Shown here one piece after another: positions 57,120 to 64,000 of a stretch of 64,000 nucleotides of DNA. Origin of the DNA: JBBROS01 sp965260935 (GTDB lineage: Bacteria; Pseudomonadota; Alphaproteobacteria; Acetobacterales; Acetobacteraceae); NCBI GenBank assembly GCA_965260935.1, contig OZ253374.1, positions 124,001 to 188,000 on the forward strand, written 5' to 3'. The notes beneath the pieces were generated by a model that was not told where the DNA came from, did no database searches, and was given only the letters and a program-made list of their open reading frames with translations. Within the stretch, counting starts at the first letter, position 1. Every line of letters begins with the position of its first letter. The position numbers and the translations under genes were made by a program.

Positions 57120-57166
57120 CGCAGCCGCCACTTGTGCTAGGATAGGAACACGATACGTTCCGCCCC

Positions 57167-57619
57167 ATGAGTTCTAAGAAGGATGCCAACATGCTCGCTC
57201 GCACCGGAATGGATGCGCAGGAGGCCTTGATCTGCACCATGGTCCTGGTCGCGGCCGCGGACGGCGCCATCACCGACCGCGAGATCGGCGTGATGTCGGG
57301 CCTGGTGCAAACCCTTCCCGCCTTCCACGATTTCAGCAGCGAACGCCTCGACGTCGCCACCGAGATGGCCATCGGCCTGCTCGAGGAAGACGAGGGCCTC
57401 ACCCACGCCGGGCAACTGATCCGTGACGCGCTTGACCAGAAATTGCGCGAAACCGCCTACGCCTTCGCCTGCGAGGTCGTCGCCGCCGAGCAGGAAGCGA
57501 GCCAGCCGGTCCTGCGCATGTTGGAGTTCGTCGTGGGCGAGTTGCGGCTCGACCCCCTCGTCGCCGCCGCGATCGAGCGTGGCACCCGCGCCCGCTATCG
57601 CCGGGCCAGAACCGCCTGA
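57167..57619 (+). CDS. TerB-like protein
   Basis: A 150-residue all-helical protein with the TerB-type AAADGAITDREIG segment (metal-binding acidic cluster, about 29-41) followed by LLEEDEGL and FACEVVAAEQE. TerB domains occur in tellurite resistance and stress proteins; no other ter gene is here, so a membrane or stress role is only suggested. It lies 47 bp after the helicase. Confidence 0.8.
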   Translation: MSSKKDANMLARTGMDAQEALICTMVLVAAADGAITDREIGVMSGLVQTLPAFHDFSSERLDVATEMAIGLLEEDEGLTHAGQLIRDALDQKLRETAYAFACEVVAAEQEASQPVLRMLEFVVGELRLDPLVAAAIERGTRARYRRARTA

Positions 57620-57759
57620 CCTGACCCCGCCCGGCCCAAAACGGAGCCGTCGCGTGCCAAACACCCGGCGTCAACCGTCGCCAAAGCGCTCATCGGGCAA
57701 GCCCGAACGGAACGCTCCCGCCAAGAAAGCGTTCATGGTGTCGGAACAGGGGAAACCAA

Positions 57760-58347
57760 ATGACCGATAACAGCACGGAACAAAGCAACGAGCCGTCTCT
57801 CGCTCATCAGGTGCAGGAGGTGCAGGGCCACTTCCCCGACAACGCTGCCATCCAGGACGCCCTCGGGCGCTTAACGGTTGCCGGCTACGACCGCGCCGAT
57901 TTCAGCCTTCCCGACGAGCAGAGCGCCGCGATGCCGACGCCGAACGAGACGGCAGAGAACCCCACCGACGAGATCGACCAGGCTCAGCTCCGGACCATGG
58001 GAACCGGCATGGCCGGATTTGCCGGCGCCGCGGCCGCAGGGGGCGCAATCATCGCGACCGGAGGTGCCGCCGCGATCGCCGCCGCCGCGGCCGCCGTCGC
58101 CGGCATCGGCACCGCAGGCATCGCCGGGGCCGCGGGCCGCGCCGCCGATCACAACCAGGAAGCCAGGCACAACGAGCGCGGTGCAGCGGGCACGCTGATC
58201 CTGGCTGTCCGTACCACGTCGCCGGAGGAGGTCGAGGAAGTCACGGCCCTCATGCAGCAATCCGGCGGGACCGATATCCGCCGCGTCGAAGCGGGTGAGA
58301 ACGCATTAACCACCGGCGTAAGCTCCGCCTCCTGGACGGGCAGCTAA
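57760..58347 (+). CDS. Gly/Ala-rich protein with a hydrophobic segment, stress-protein-like
   Basis: The 195-residue product has an N-terminal QEVQGHFPDNAAIQDALGRL segment resembling general-stress (17M-type) proteins, an acidic linker, a Gly/Ala-rich hydrophobic stretch (about 80-127) that could form one or two membrane hairpins, and a C-terminal alpha/beta part with TLILAVRTT. Two weak possibilities are a stress-response membrane protein or a pore-like small protein. Function unknown. Confidence 0.6.
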   Translation: MTDNSTEQSNEPSLAHQVQEVQGHFPDNAAIQDALGRLTVAGYDRADFSLPDEQSAAMPTPNETAENPTDEIDQAQLRTMGTGMAGFAGAAAAGGAIIATGGAAAIAAAAAAVAGIGTAGIAGAAGRAADHNQEARHNERGAAGTLILAVRTTSPEEVEEVTALMQQSGGTDIRRVEAGENALTTGVSSASWTGS

Positions 58348-58455
58348 TAAGCGATCGGCCAGCCTCACCAGACCATATATGGGTCGGTTGGACTCACCCG
58401 GCCAGGCATCGTGCCCGCCGAAAAAAGGCATGGCCCGTTAGGCGCGTCCAACGTT

Positions 58456-58659
58456 CTACGCAAGCTTGAGGTTCGTCGCCGCAGCCTTGCCGCGCTCCAT
58501 CGCAACCTCGTAGCTGACCTTCTGCCCGTCATTCAGCCCGTTCAGCCCGGCAGCCTGGACCGCCGTGATATGCACGAACACATCCTTGCTGCCGTCCTGC
58601 GGCATGATAAAGCCAAAACCCTTGGTCGCGTTGAACCACTTGACCGTTCCGATCGCCAT
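58456..58659 (-). CDS. cspA: Cold-shock protein, copy 1
   Basis: A 67-residue single OB-fold protein with RNP1 KGFGFI and RNP2 DVFVHI. It binds single-stranded RNA and DNA. It is next to a near-identical copy (58701), with a 41-bp gap, on the same strand. In 58348-58455 nothing was seen. Confidence 0.94.
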   Translation of the reverse strand: MAIGTVKWFNATKGFGFIMPQDGSKDVFVHITAVQAAGLNGLNDGQKVSYEVAMERGKAAATNLKLA

Positions 58660-58700
58660 CCCACCCTACTCCAGTCTTGTTCAGCACAAAGCGCCGCGGC

Positions 58701-58904
58701 TTACGCCACCTTCAGGTTCGTGGCCGCCGCCTTGCCGCGTTCCATCGCGACCTCGTAGTCAACCGTCTGGCCCTCGTTCAAGCCGCGCAACCCGGCAGCC
58801 TGAACCGCGGTGATGTGGACGAAAACGTCCTTCCCGCCATCCGCCGGCATGATAAAGCCGAAGCCCTTCGTTGCGTTGAACCACTTTACTGTCCCAGTCG
58901 CCAT
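58701..58904 (-). CDS. cspA: Cold-shock protein, copy 2
   Basis: A 67-residue OB-fold protein (KGFGFI, DVFVHI) differing from its neighbour at about ten positions. ATG at 58904 gives the standard length; the longer frame to 59042 is not conserved. Tandem copies could give dosage or different regulation. The gap 58905-59149 holds no gene I can support. Confidence 0.93.
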   Translation of the reverse strand: MATGTVKWFNATKGFGFIMPADGGKDVFVHITAVQAAGLRGLNEGQTVDYEVAMERGKAAATNLKVA

Positions 58905-59149
58905 GACGCTGTCACTCTCCGTCGATGCCCCGCGAACATCGCGGAGCGTCAACAACCGGCCTCCCCCCTCGTCTGGAACCCGGTTGGACGCGCAGCGAGC
59001 CAAGCGACGAATACGGTTGCATCGCCAATGGTGCAGAAACAACGGACAAAGTCAAATCTTCGGCATCTTGCGCCGCACAAAAGAAGCCCGTCCAATTAGA
59101 TAGCCAGCATCGCGATTGCCCGCGCGAGCACGGCGGCAACGCCGTCCGC

Positions 59150-59178
59150 AAAAAAAGGGCGGACCCGAAGGCCCGCCC
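59150..59178 (-). terminator. Intrinsic terminator of groESL
   Basis: On the minus strand GGGCGGGCC, the TTCG tetraloop and GGTCCGCCC form a nine-pair stem (one G-T pair) followed by seven T. It begins 28 bp after the groL stop. Confidence 0.93.
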
Positions 59179-59205
59179 CTGATTCTGGTCGCGTGAGCGG
59201 CTGGC

Positions 59206-60858
59206 CTAGAAGTCCATGTCGCCCATGCCGCCCATCCCGCCCATGCCGCCGCCCGGCGGTCCCATGGGAGCCTTCTTCTCAGGACGCTCGGCGATCATCG
59301 CCTCGGTCGTGATCAGCAGGCTGGCCACCGAAGCCGCGTCCTGCAACGCGGTCCGCACCACCTTGGTCGGGTCGATGATGCCGGCGCTGACCATGTCCTT
59401 GAACTCGGCGCTCTGCGCGTCGAACCCGTAGTTGTAGTCGCCGTTCTCCAGCACCTTGCCGCTGATCACGGCGCCGTCCTCGCCAGCGTTCTCGGCGATC
59501 TGCCGCAGCGGCGTCTGCACCGCCTTGCGCACGATCTCGATGCCGAACTTCTGGTCCTCGTTCTCCGGCTTGAGCTGGGCAAGGATCAAGCTGGCACGGG
59601 CCAACGCCACGCCGCCGCCCGGCACGATGCCCTCTTCCACCGCCGCCCGGGTCGCATGAAGCGCGTCGTCAACGCGATCCTTGCGCTCCTTCACCTCAAC
59701 CTCGGTGCTGCCGCCGACGCGAATGACGGCGACGCCGCCAGCAAGCTTGGCCAACCGCTCCTGCAACTTCTCCCGGTCGTAGTCGGAGGTCGTCTCCTCC
59801 ACCTGCGCCCGGATCTGGTTGCAGCGCCCCTTGATGTCCTCCGCCGACCCGGCGCCCTCGACCACCGTCGTGTTCTCTTTCTCGATCAGAACCCGCTTGG
59901 CCCGGCCTAGCATCTCCAGCGTCACCGTCTCGAGCTTGATGCCCAGATCCTCGCTGATCACCTGCCCACCGGTCAGGATCGCGATGTCTTCCAGCATCGC
60001 CTTGCGCCGGTCGCCAAAGCCCGGCGCCTTCACCGCCGCGACCTTCAATCCGCCGCGCAGCTTGTTCACCACCAAAGTAGCAAGGGCCTCGCCCTCGATG
60101 TCCTCGGCGATAATCAACAGCGGACGCCCGCCCTGCACCACGCTCTCCAGCAGCGGCAGCATCGCCTGCAAGCCCGACAGCTTCTTCTCGTGGATCAGGA
60201 TATACGGGTTGTCGAGCTCGGCCACCATCTTCTCGGCATTCGTGATGAAATACGGAGAAATGTAGCCGCGGTCGAACTGCATCCCCTCGACCACGTCGAG
60301 CTCGGTCTGGATGCCCTTGGCCTCCTCGACGGTAATAACGCCCTCGTTGCCGACCTTCTGCATCGCCTCCGAGATCATCCGCCCGATCTCGGCCTCGCCG
60401 TTGGCGGAGATCGTCCCGACCTGGGCCGTCTCGCCCTCGGTGGTAATCTTCCGCGTCCGGTTCTTCAGCTCTTCGACGATCGCGCTCACCGCGCTGTCGA
60501 CGCCCCGCTTCAGGTCCATCGGGTTGATGCCCGCGGCCACTGCCTTCGCGCCCTCGCGCACGATCGACTGCGCCAGCACGGTCGCCGTCGTCGTCCCGTC
60601 GCCGGCGATGTCGTTGGTCTTGGTCGCGACCTCGCGCAGCATCTGCGCGCCCATGTTCTCGAACTTGTCGGAAAGCTCGATCTCCTTCGCCACCGTGACA
60701 CCGTCCTTGGTGATCCGCGGCGCGCCGAAGCTCTTGTCGATCACGACGTTCCGGCCCTTCGGCCCCAGCGTCACCTTGACCGCGTCGGCCAGCACGTCCA
60801 CGCCGCGCAACATGCGCTGACGGGCGTCGCCGCCGAACCGTACATCCTTGGCTGCCAT
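59206..60858 (-). CDS. groL: 60 kDa chaperonin GroEL
   Basis: The 550-residue ATP-dependent folding chamber subunit starts MAAKDVRFG and carries the conserved GDGTTTATVLA nucleotide-binding segment. It ends in the Gly-Gly-Met repeats GGMGGMGGMGDMDF. groS precedes it by 46 bp on the same transcript. Both are under two CIRCE operators, so HrcA-type heat-shock repression is expected. Confidence 0.98.
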   Translation of the reverse strand: MAAKDVRFGGDARQRMLRGVDVLADAVKVTLGPKGRNVVIDKSFGAPRITKDGVTVAKEIELSDKFENMGAQMLREVATKTNDIAGDGTTTATVLAQSIVREGAKAVAAGINPMDLKRGVDSAVSAIVEELKNRTRKITTEGETAQVGTISANGEAEIGRMISEAMQKVGNEGVITVEEAKGIQTELDVVEGMQFDRGYISPYFITNAEKMVAELDNPYILIHEKKLSGLQAMLPLLESVVQGGRPLLIIAEDIEGEALATLVVNKLRGGLKVAAVKAPGFGDRRKAMLEDIAILTGGQVISEDLGIKLETVTLEMLGRAKRVLIEKENTTVVEGAGSAEDIKGRCNQIRAQVEETTSDYDREKLQERLAKLAGGVAVIRVGGSTEVEVKERKDRVDDALHATRAAVEEGIVPGGGVALARASLILAQLKPENEDQKFGIEIVRKAVQTPLRQIAENAGEDGAVISGKVLENGDYNYGFDAQSAEFKDMVSAGIIDPTKVVRTALQDAASVASLLITTEAMIAERPEKKAPMGPPGGGMGGMGGMGDMDF

Positions 60859-60904
60859 AAATGTTTCTCCTAACTATATTGACCGATAGCCGTCCGAACC
60901 GTGG

Positions 60905-61216
60905 TTAAGCGGCTTTCGCCATCGCCGAACCCTCGATCACGCCCATCACGTCGCTCTCCTTCATGATAAGCAGCTCCTCGCCGTCGAGCTTGACCTCGGT
61001 GCCCGACCACTTGCCGAACAGCACGCGGTCGCCAGCCTTCACGTCCAGCTCAACAACGGCGCCCTGCTCGTTGCGCGCCCCAGGCCCCACGGCGACGACC
61101 TCGCCTTCCATCGGCTTCTCTTTGGCGGTGTCGGGAATGATGATCCCCCCGGCGGACTTCTCCTCGGCGGTGATCCGCTTGACCACGATACGGTCATGCA
61201 AAGGACGGAACTTCAT
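60905..61216 (-). CDS. groS: 10 kDa co-chaperonin GroES
   Basis: A 103-residue cap protein for GroEL: FRPLHDRIVVKRI at the N-terminus, the GGIIIPDTA mobile loop (about residues 23-31) and LFGKWSGTEV. ATG at 61216 is preceded by GGAGCG at 8 nt. The first gene of the operon. Confidence 0.98.
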   Translation of the reverse strand: MKFRPLHDRIVVKRITAEEKSAGGIIIPDTAKEKPMEGEVVAVGPGARNEQGAVVELDVKAGDRVLFGKWSGTEVKLDGEELLIMKESDVMGVIEGSAMAKAA

Positions 61217-61267
61217 TGATAAACGCTCCATTTCAATTGGCCCCAGGATGGGGGCTACATTCGCGTT

Positions 61268-61292
61268 TGGCACTCTCGACCAGAGAGTGCCA
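61268..61292. promoter_or_regulatory. CIRCE operator 1 upstream of groS
   Basis: TGGCACTC, nine bases, GAGTGCCA: a perfect CIRCE-type inverted repeat. It covers the predicted groESL transcription start (about 61288). Confidence 0.88.
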
Positions 61293-61294
61293 GC

Positions 61295-61323
61295 GATCTA
61301 GAAGGCTTCTTAACGGAAGTCAA
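61295..61323 (-). promoter_or_regulatory. groESL promoter
   Basis: On the minus strand TTGACT (61323-61318), 17 nt, TAGATC (61300-61295). The start falls within CIRCE 1, and CIRCE 2 lies immediately upstream. Confidence 0.7.
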
Positions 61324-61332
61324 CCGTAAAGC

Positions 61333-61355
61333 AGCACTCAAAATAACCGAGTGCT
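61333..61355. promoter_or_regulatory. CIRCE operator 2 upstream of groS
   Basis: AGCACTC, nine bases, GAGTGCT, upstream of the -35 box. Two CIRCE sites flank the promoter. Confidence 0.85.
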
Positions 61356-61464
61356 AAACCGTTCGCCGCGAACGTATTCTTCTTCACTTGTTAACTTCGC
61401 AAACGCCAAAATCCATCCAGCGCAGCATCGCGCAACGAACGAACATCAGGCTGGAGGCCCGCGA

Positions 61465-61725
61465 ATGGCGATCGGACTGCAACTGAAGGACTACCGCCTT
61501 ACCACCGCCGAAATCATCTACCGCCTGCCCGATCATCCCGAACTGCTGCAAACCTACGTGTGGCAGCAACTGGACCTCGCGCCGCTGTTCCCGGAACTCA
61601 CCAAATTCCTGCAATTCTGGAAGCGCGAGATCGAAGGCAAGCTCCACTCCATCCGCATCGCCACCGGCGGGTCGATCCGCCCCGCTTCGGTCCGCCACGC
61701 GTCCCACATGCTGACCCTGCATTAA
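61465..61725 (+). CDS. usg: Usg family protein
   Basis: An 86-residue protein with the Usg-type DYRLTTAEIIYRLPDHPELLQ and QLDLAPLFPELTKFLQFWK segments. GGAGG lies 7 nt before the ATG. The family is almost restricted to alphaproteobacteria; its biochemical role is unknown. It is divergent from groESL, sharing the 248-bp control region. Confidence 0.9.
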   Translation: MAIGLQLKDYRLTTAEIIYRLPDHPELLQTYVWQQLDLAPLFPELTKFLQFWKREIEGKLHSIRIATGGSIRPASVRHASHMLTLH

Positions 61726-61790
61726 ACTGCAAACTGCAATCGCCCTGACTGGAAACGCAAGGCGCGTCAATTGCCAGTCCAGATCAGTGC

Positions 61791-61909
61791 TAGTGTCCTG
61801 CCCCAGAAGTTCGCCTTCGAACGTCTGGGATAAGCAGGCCACGAAAACAAAAACTTAGTGTCCCAAGGCACGCAATTTCAGCACGACGAATTTCTGGACC
61901 GGGACACTA
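61791..61909. repeat. MITE-like element with 23-bp terminal inverted repeats
   Basis: The two ends read TAGTGTCCTGCCCCAGAAG and TAGTGTCCCGGTCCAGAAA inward, agreeing at 18 of 23 positions over the full arms (61791-61813, 61887-61909). There is no coding potential in the 119 bp. An internal third TAGTGTCCC occurs at 61856. It looks like a non-autonomous IS remnant; the parental element is not in the window. Confidence 0.6.
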
Positions 61910-61910
61910 A

Positions 61911-62048
61911 GCATCATTCGGCAGGGCGTGCCGGCACGCTGCCGGTAAAATGATGCGTCCTCAAAGGTTTCTAAGCAGGCTTGCGTGGCACAAGCCACGC
62001 AAGCCTACTTAGGCCCTTATCGCCCTGCCACAGTCAGGGCGATAAGGG
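61911..62048. repeat. Three successive strong hairpins between usg and the IS4 element
   Basis: First: GCATCATT/AATGATGC arms (61911-61918, 61949-61956) with an inner CGGCAG/CTGCCG stem. Second: 19-nt arms with one mismatch (61971-61989, 61994-62012), loop ACAA. Third: 14-nt perfect arms (62014-62027, 62035-62048), loop CCACAGT. They lie between convergent genes (usg and the TVP38-like gene before IS insertion), so may work as a two-way terminator or are REP/BIME-type repeats. Confidence 0.6.
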
Positions 62049-62056
62049 TCTAGCCG

Positions 62057-63513
62057 CAATACTGTTCATTTAGGTGGTTAGCCACCCTATATCCGTTGAT
62101 CAGGTTTTTTAGGATCGACAGCGATGGCGGGTGTTCCCGCCGGCCTTCCGGCCGGCGTTCGTGTCAGCGACCACATCAGCCTCGGCGTGATCGCCAAGAC
62201 GTTCCCGCCGGATCGGGTGCAGCAGGTCCTGGCCGAGACCGGCAAGACGAGCGAGCGCGAGCGCGACCTGCCGGCTCAGGTGATGATCTACTACGCCATC
62301 GCCATGGCGCTGTACATGGGGTCCAGCACCCGCGAGGTGCTGCGCTGCTTGCTAGAAGGCTTGCGCTGGCTGTGGGGCGCCGACGCGGTCAAGGTGGCGG
62401 GCAAGAGCGGCATCTCGCAGGCGCGCAGCCGCCTGGGCGAGATGCCGCTGCGCCGGCTCTTTGAGCAGGTCGTGCAGCCGGTGGCGACGCGCGCCACCAA
62501 GGGGGCGTGGTATCGAGAGTGGCGGCTGGTGAGCCTGGACGGCTCCAGCCTGGATGTGGCCGACACGGCCGAGAACGGCACCGCTTTCGGCTATCCGGGT
62601 GCCAGCCGCGGCGAGAGCGCCTTTCCGCAGCTCCGTTTCGTCGCGCTGGTGGAGAACGGCACGCACGTGCTGTTCGGCGCCAAGCTGGGCGGTTGCGCGG
62701 ATGGCGAGACGACGCTGGCCCATGGCGTGGTGCCGGCGCTGCGGACGGGCATGCTGTGCCTGGCCGACCGATACTTCTTTGGCTATGCGTTGTGGCAGAC
62801 AGCGGCCGCTACCGGTGCCGACCTGCTGTGGCGGGTAAGGAGCAACCTGCGCCTGCCGCGCGCCGCGGTGCTGGCGGACGGGTCTTATCTGTCCGTGGTG
62901 TATCCGAGCGAGAAGGACCGGCGCCATGCGACCAACGGCGTGCGGGTGCGCGTGGTGGAATATCGGCTGGAGGGGGTGGCCGACGCTGAGCCGCTGTATC
63001 GTCTCGTGACCACGATCCTGGACGAGGCGCAGGCGCCTGCCGCGGACTTGGCTGCCCTGTATCATGAGCGCTGGGAGATTGAGGGCGCGCTGGCCGAGCT
63101 GAAAACGCAGCTGCGCGGGGCACAGGTCGTGCTGCGCAGCAAGACCCCGGACTTGGCGCGCCAGGAGTTCTGGGGCCTGCTGCTGGCGCACTTCGCCGTG
63201 CGCGGGCTCATGCACGAGGCGGCGCTGCGGGCCGACGAGGACCCGGATCGTTTGTCGTTCCTGCATGCCGTGCGCGTGGTGCGCCGCAAGCTGCCGCTGC
63301 TTGCGGCTTTTCCCCCCTCGGGACAGGCTCGCCCTGCATAAGGAGGTACTGGACGAGATCCTGGAGGAGCGTGTGGCGAGTTCCCGGGGCCGGCAGGTGC
63401 CGCGCGGGGTCAAGCGCAAGATGAGCGGCTACCCGCTGCGCCCTCGCACGCCACAGCCGACCACGCGCATCGATTTCAACGCCGCCATCCGAATCACAAA
63501 GTGAACGGTATTG
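62057..63513 (+). mobile_element. IS4-family insertion sequence with 10-bp target duplication
   Basis: The 1457-bp element has imperfect inverted ends (CAATACTGTTCATTT and, at the right end inward, CAATACCGTTCACTT). GGTCTAGCCG is repeated exactly outside both ends (62047-62056, 63514-63523), a 10-bp target duplication. The single gene has a frameshift near its end. The IS separates the third hairpin from the TVP38-like gene. Confidence 0.88.
62124..63504 (+). pseudogene. IS4-family transposase with a 1-nt frameshift near the C-terminus
   Basis: The first frame reads 405 residues to 63341: DDE motifs SLDGSSLDVADT, LADRYFFGY and the Y-R-E-K signature YHERWEIEGALAELK are present. After KLPLLAAFPP the frame shifts at T4C6 (63308-63317) and would end early. 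Reading the other frame from there continues the protein (RDRLALHKEVLDEILEER ...) to the stop at 63504. This is an extra C relative to an intact copy, a programmed slippage site, or a sequencing error. Confidence 0.78.
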
Positions 63514-63524
63514 GGTCTAGCCGT

Positions 63525-64000
63525 TCAAGCCGGCGTCGCCCGGCGTCGCAGCAGCACAACGCCGAGCCCGACCGACAAAACCAGCAACGCCCCGGCCAGC
63601 CCCACCTGCACCGCGCCGGACACGCGGACGCCGCCGCCCAGCAACGCGAAAACCGCCGTCTGCGGCACGTAGCCGATCACCGAGGCCAGCACGAACGGCC
63701 CGGCCGCCACCCCCGATACCCCGGCCAAGAGATTGAGCACGATGTTGCTCCCAACCGGCAGCAACCGGATCGTCAACGTCGCGCGGAACGCGTGCGCCGC
63801 CAGGAACCGGTCCAGCCGCGCCAGCCGCCCCCCCTTCGCCAGCCGCCGCACCACCCAGCGCCGCCCAACCAGCCGCGCCCAATAGAAGTTCGCCACGCAC
63901 CCCACGGTCTCCCCTACCAGGCTCAGCGCCGCCCCGGCCCAGAACCCGAACGCCAGCCCGCCCGCATACGCCACCACCTGCCGCGGCGCCCCAGCCGAGC
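63525..64000 (-). CDS. TVP38/TMEM64 (DedA-like) membrane protein, 5' part beyond the window
   Basis: The visible 157 C-terminal residues contain GAPRQVVAYAGGLAFGF and RLLPVGSNIVLNLLAGVSG, the signature of SNARE-associated/TVP38 proteins, and several membrane helices. The frame continues past the window, so the start is missing. Members are proposed lipid flippases or scramblases. The stop lies two bases from the right IS4 target duplication. Confidence 0.85.
   Translation of the reverse strand, partial: SAGAPRQVVAYAGGLAFGFWAGAALSLVGETVGCVANFYWARLVGRRWVVRRLAKGGRLARLDRFLAAHAFRATLTIRLLPVGSNIVLNLLAGVSGVAAGPFVLASVIGYVPQTAVFALLGGGVRVSGAVQVGLAGALLVLSVGLGVVLLRRRATPA

Noticed and set aside
61919..61945. 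Possible fifth copy of the dispersed repeat in the first hairpin
   Set aside because: It shares GCCGGC-type words only; the AGCTTTGCC core is missing.

Overview
The window is a GC-rich bacterial chromosome segment, most likely from an alphaproteobacterium; an Acetobacteraceae-like member is my best guess from the gene mix. Supporting evidence: an rRNA operon in the order 16S-tRNA-Ile-tRNA-Ala-23S-5S-tRNA-fMet, a usg gene, class I lysyl-tRNA synthetase, CIRCE-controlled groESL, and an alphaproteobacterial-type sphingolipid locus. Species was not determined. No plasmid, prophage or CRISPR signs were seen; the only mobile DNA is two IS elements and one MITE-like repeat.

Region 1 (1-6950, minus strand) is an oxalate catabolism operon: a GntR/FCD regulator, oxalyl-CoA decarboxylase, formyl-CoA transferase, an oxalate:formate antiporter and an NDP-forming acyl-CoA synthetase cut by the window edge. 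A perfect palindrome lies upstream of the regulator.

Region 2 (6957-23615) is the most interesting block. It holds a full candidate ceramide pathway: acyl carrier protein, serine palmitoyltransferase, fatty acyl-AMP ligase, GNAT-type N-acyltransferase and NAD-dependent 3-ketoceramide reductase. With it are a lipid hydroxylase, a head-group trio (nucleotidyltransferase-like protein, lipid kinase, metallophosphoesterase), an LptF/LptG permease pair and a MobA-like nucleotidyltransferase. Next door are two paralogous CDP-glycerol glycerophosphotransferase-like enzymes and a Wzx-like flippase. The inference is that this block makes, decorates and exports an anionic glycerophospho-sphingolipid or a related surface polymer.

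Region 3 (23692-32872) carries glyA with soxBDAG (heterotetrameric sarcosine oxidase, one-carbon metabolism), zwf and a YgjP-type metallopeptidase. Region 4 (33108-38141) carries an MBOAT plus SGNH O-acetylation pair and the carotenoid genes crtI-crtB. Region 5 (38235-43828) is the rRNA operon, followed by a long A/C-rich leader.

Region 6 (44460-57619) holds UDP-glucuronate decarboxylase, glycogen debranching enzyme, a MaoC dehydratase, twin lipoproteins, an MprF-like flippase next to class I LysRS, an intact ISAs1-family element, a DinG/XPD-like helicase and a TerB-like protein. Region 7 (57760-64000) holds a Gly/Ala-rich membrane protein, two cold-shock genes, groESL with two CIRCE operators, usg, a hairpin-rich spacer, an IS4-family element with a frameshifted transposase, and the end of a TVP38/DedA-like membrane protein.

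Two themes run through the window. Neighbouring genes are often joined by 4-nt NTGA overlaps with non-ATG starts. Two genes, maoC and the helicase, appear to have leaderless promoters of identical layout (TTGGTT, 17 nt, CATAnn, with ATG at the predicted +1).
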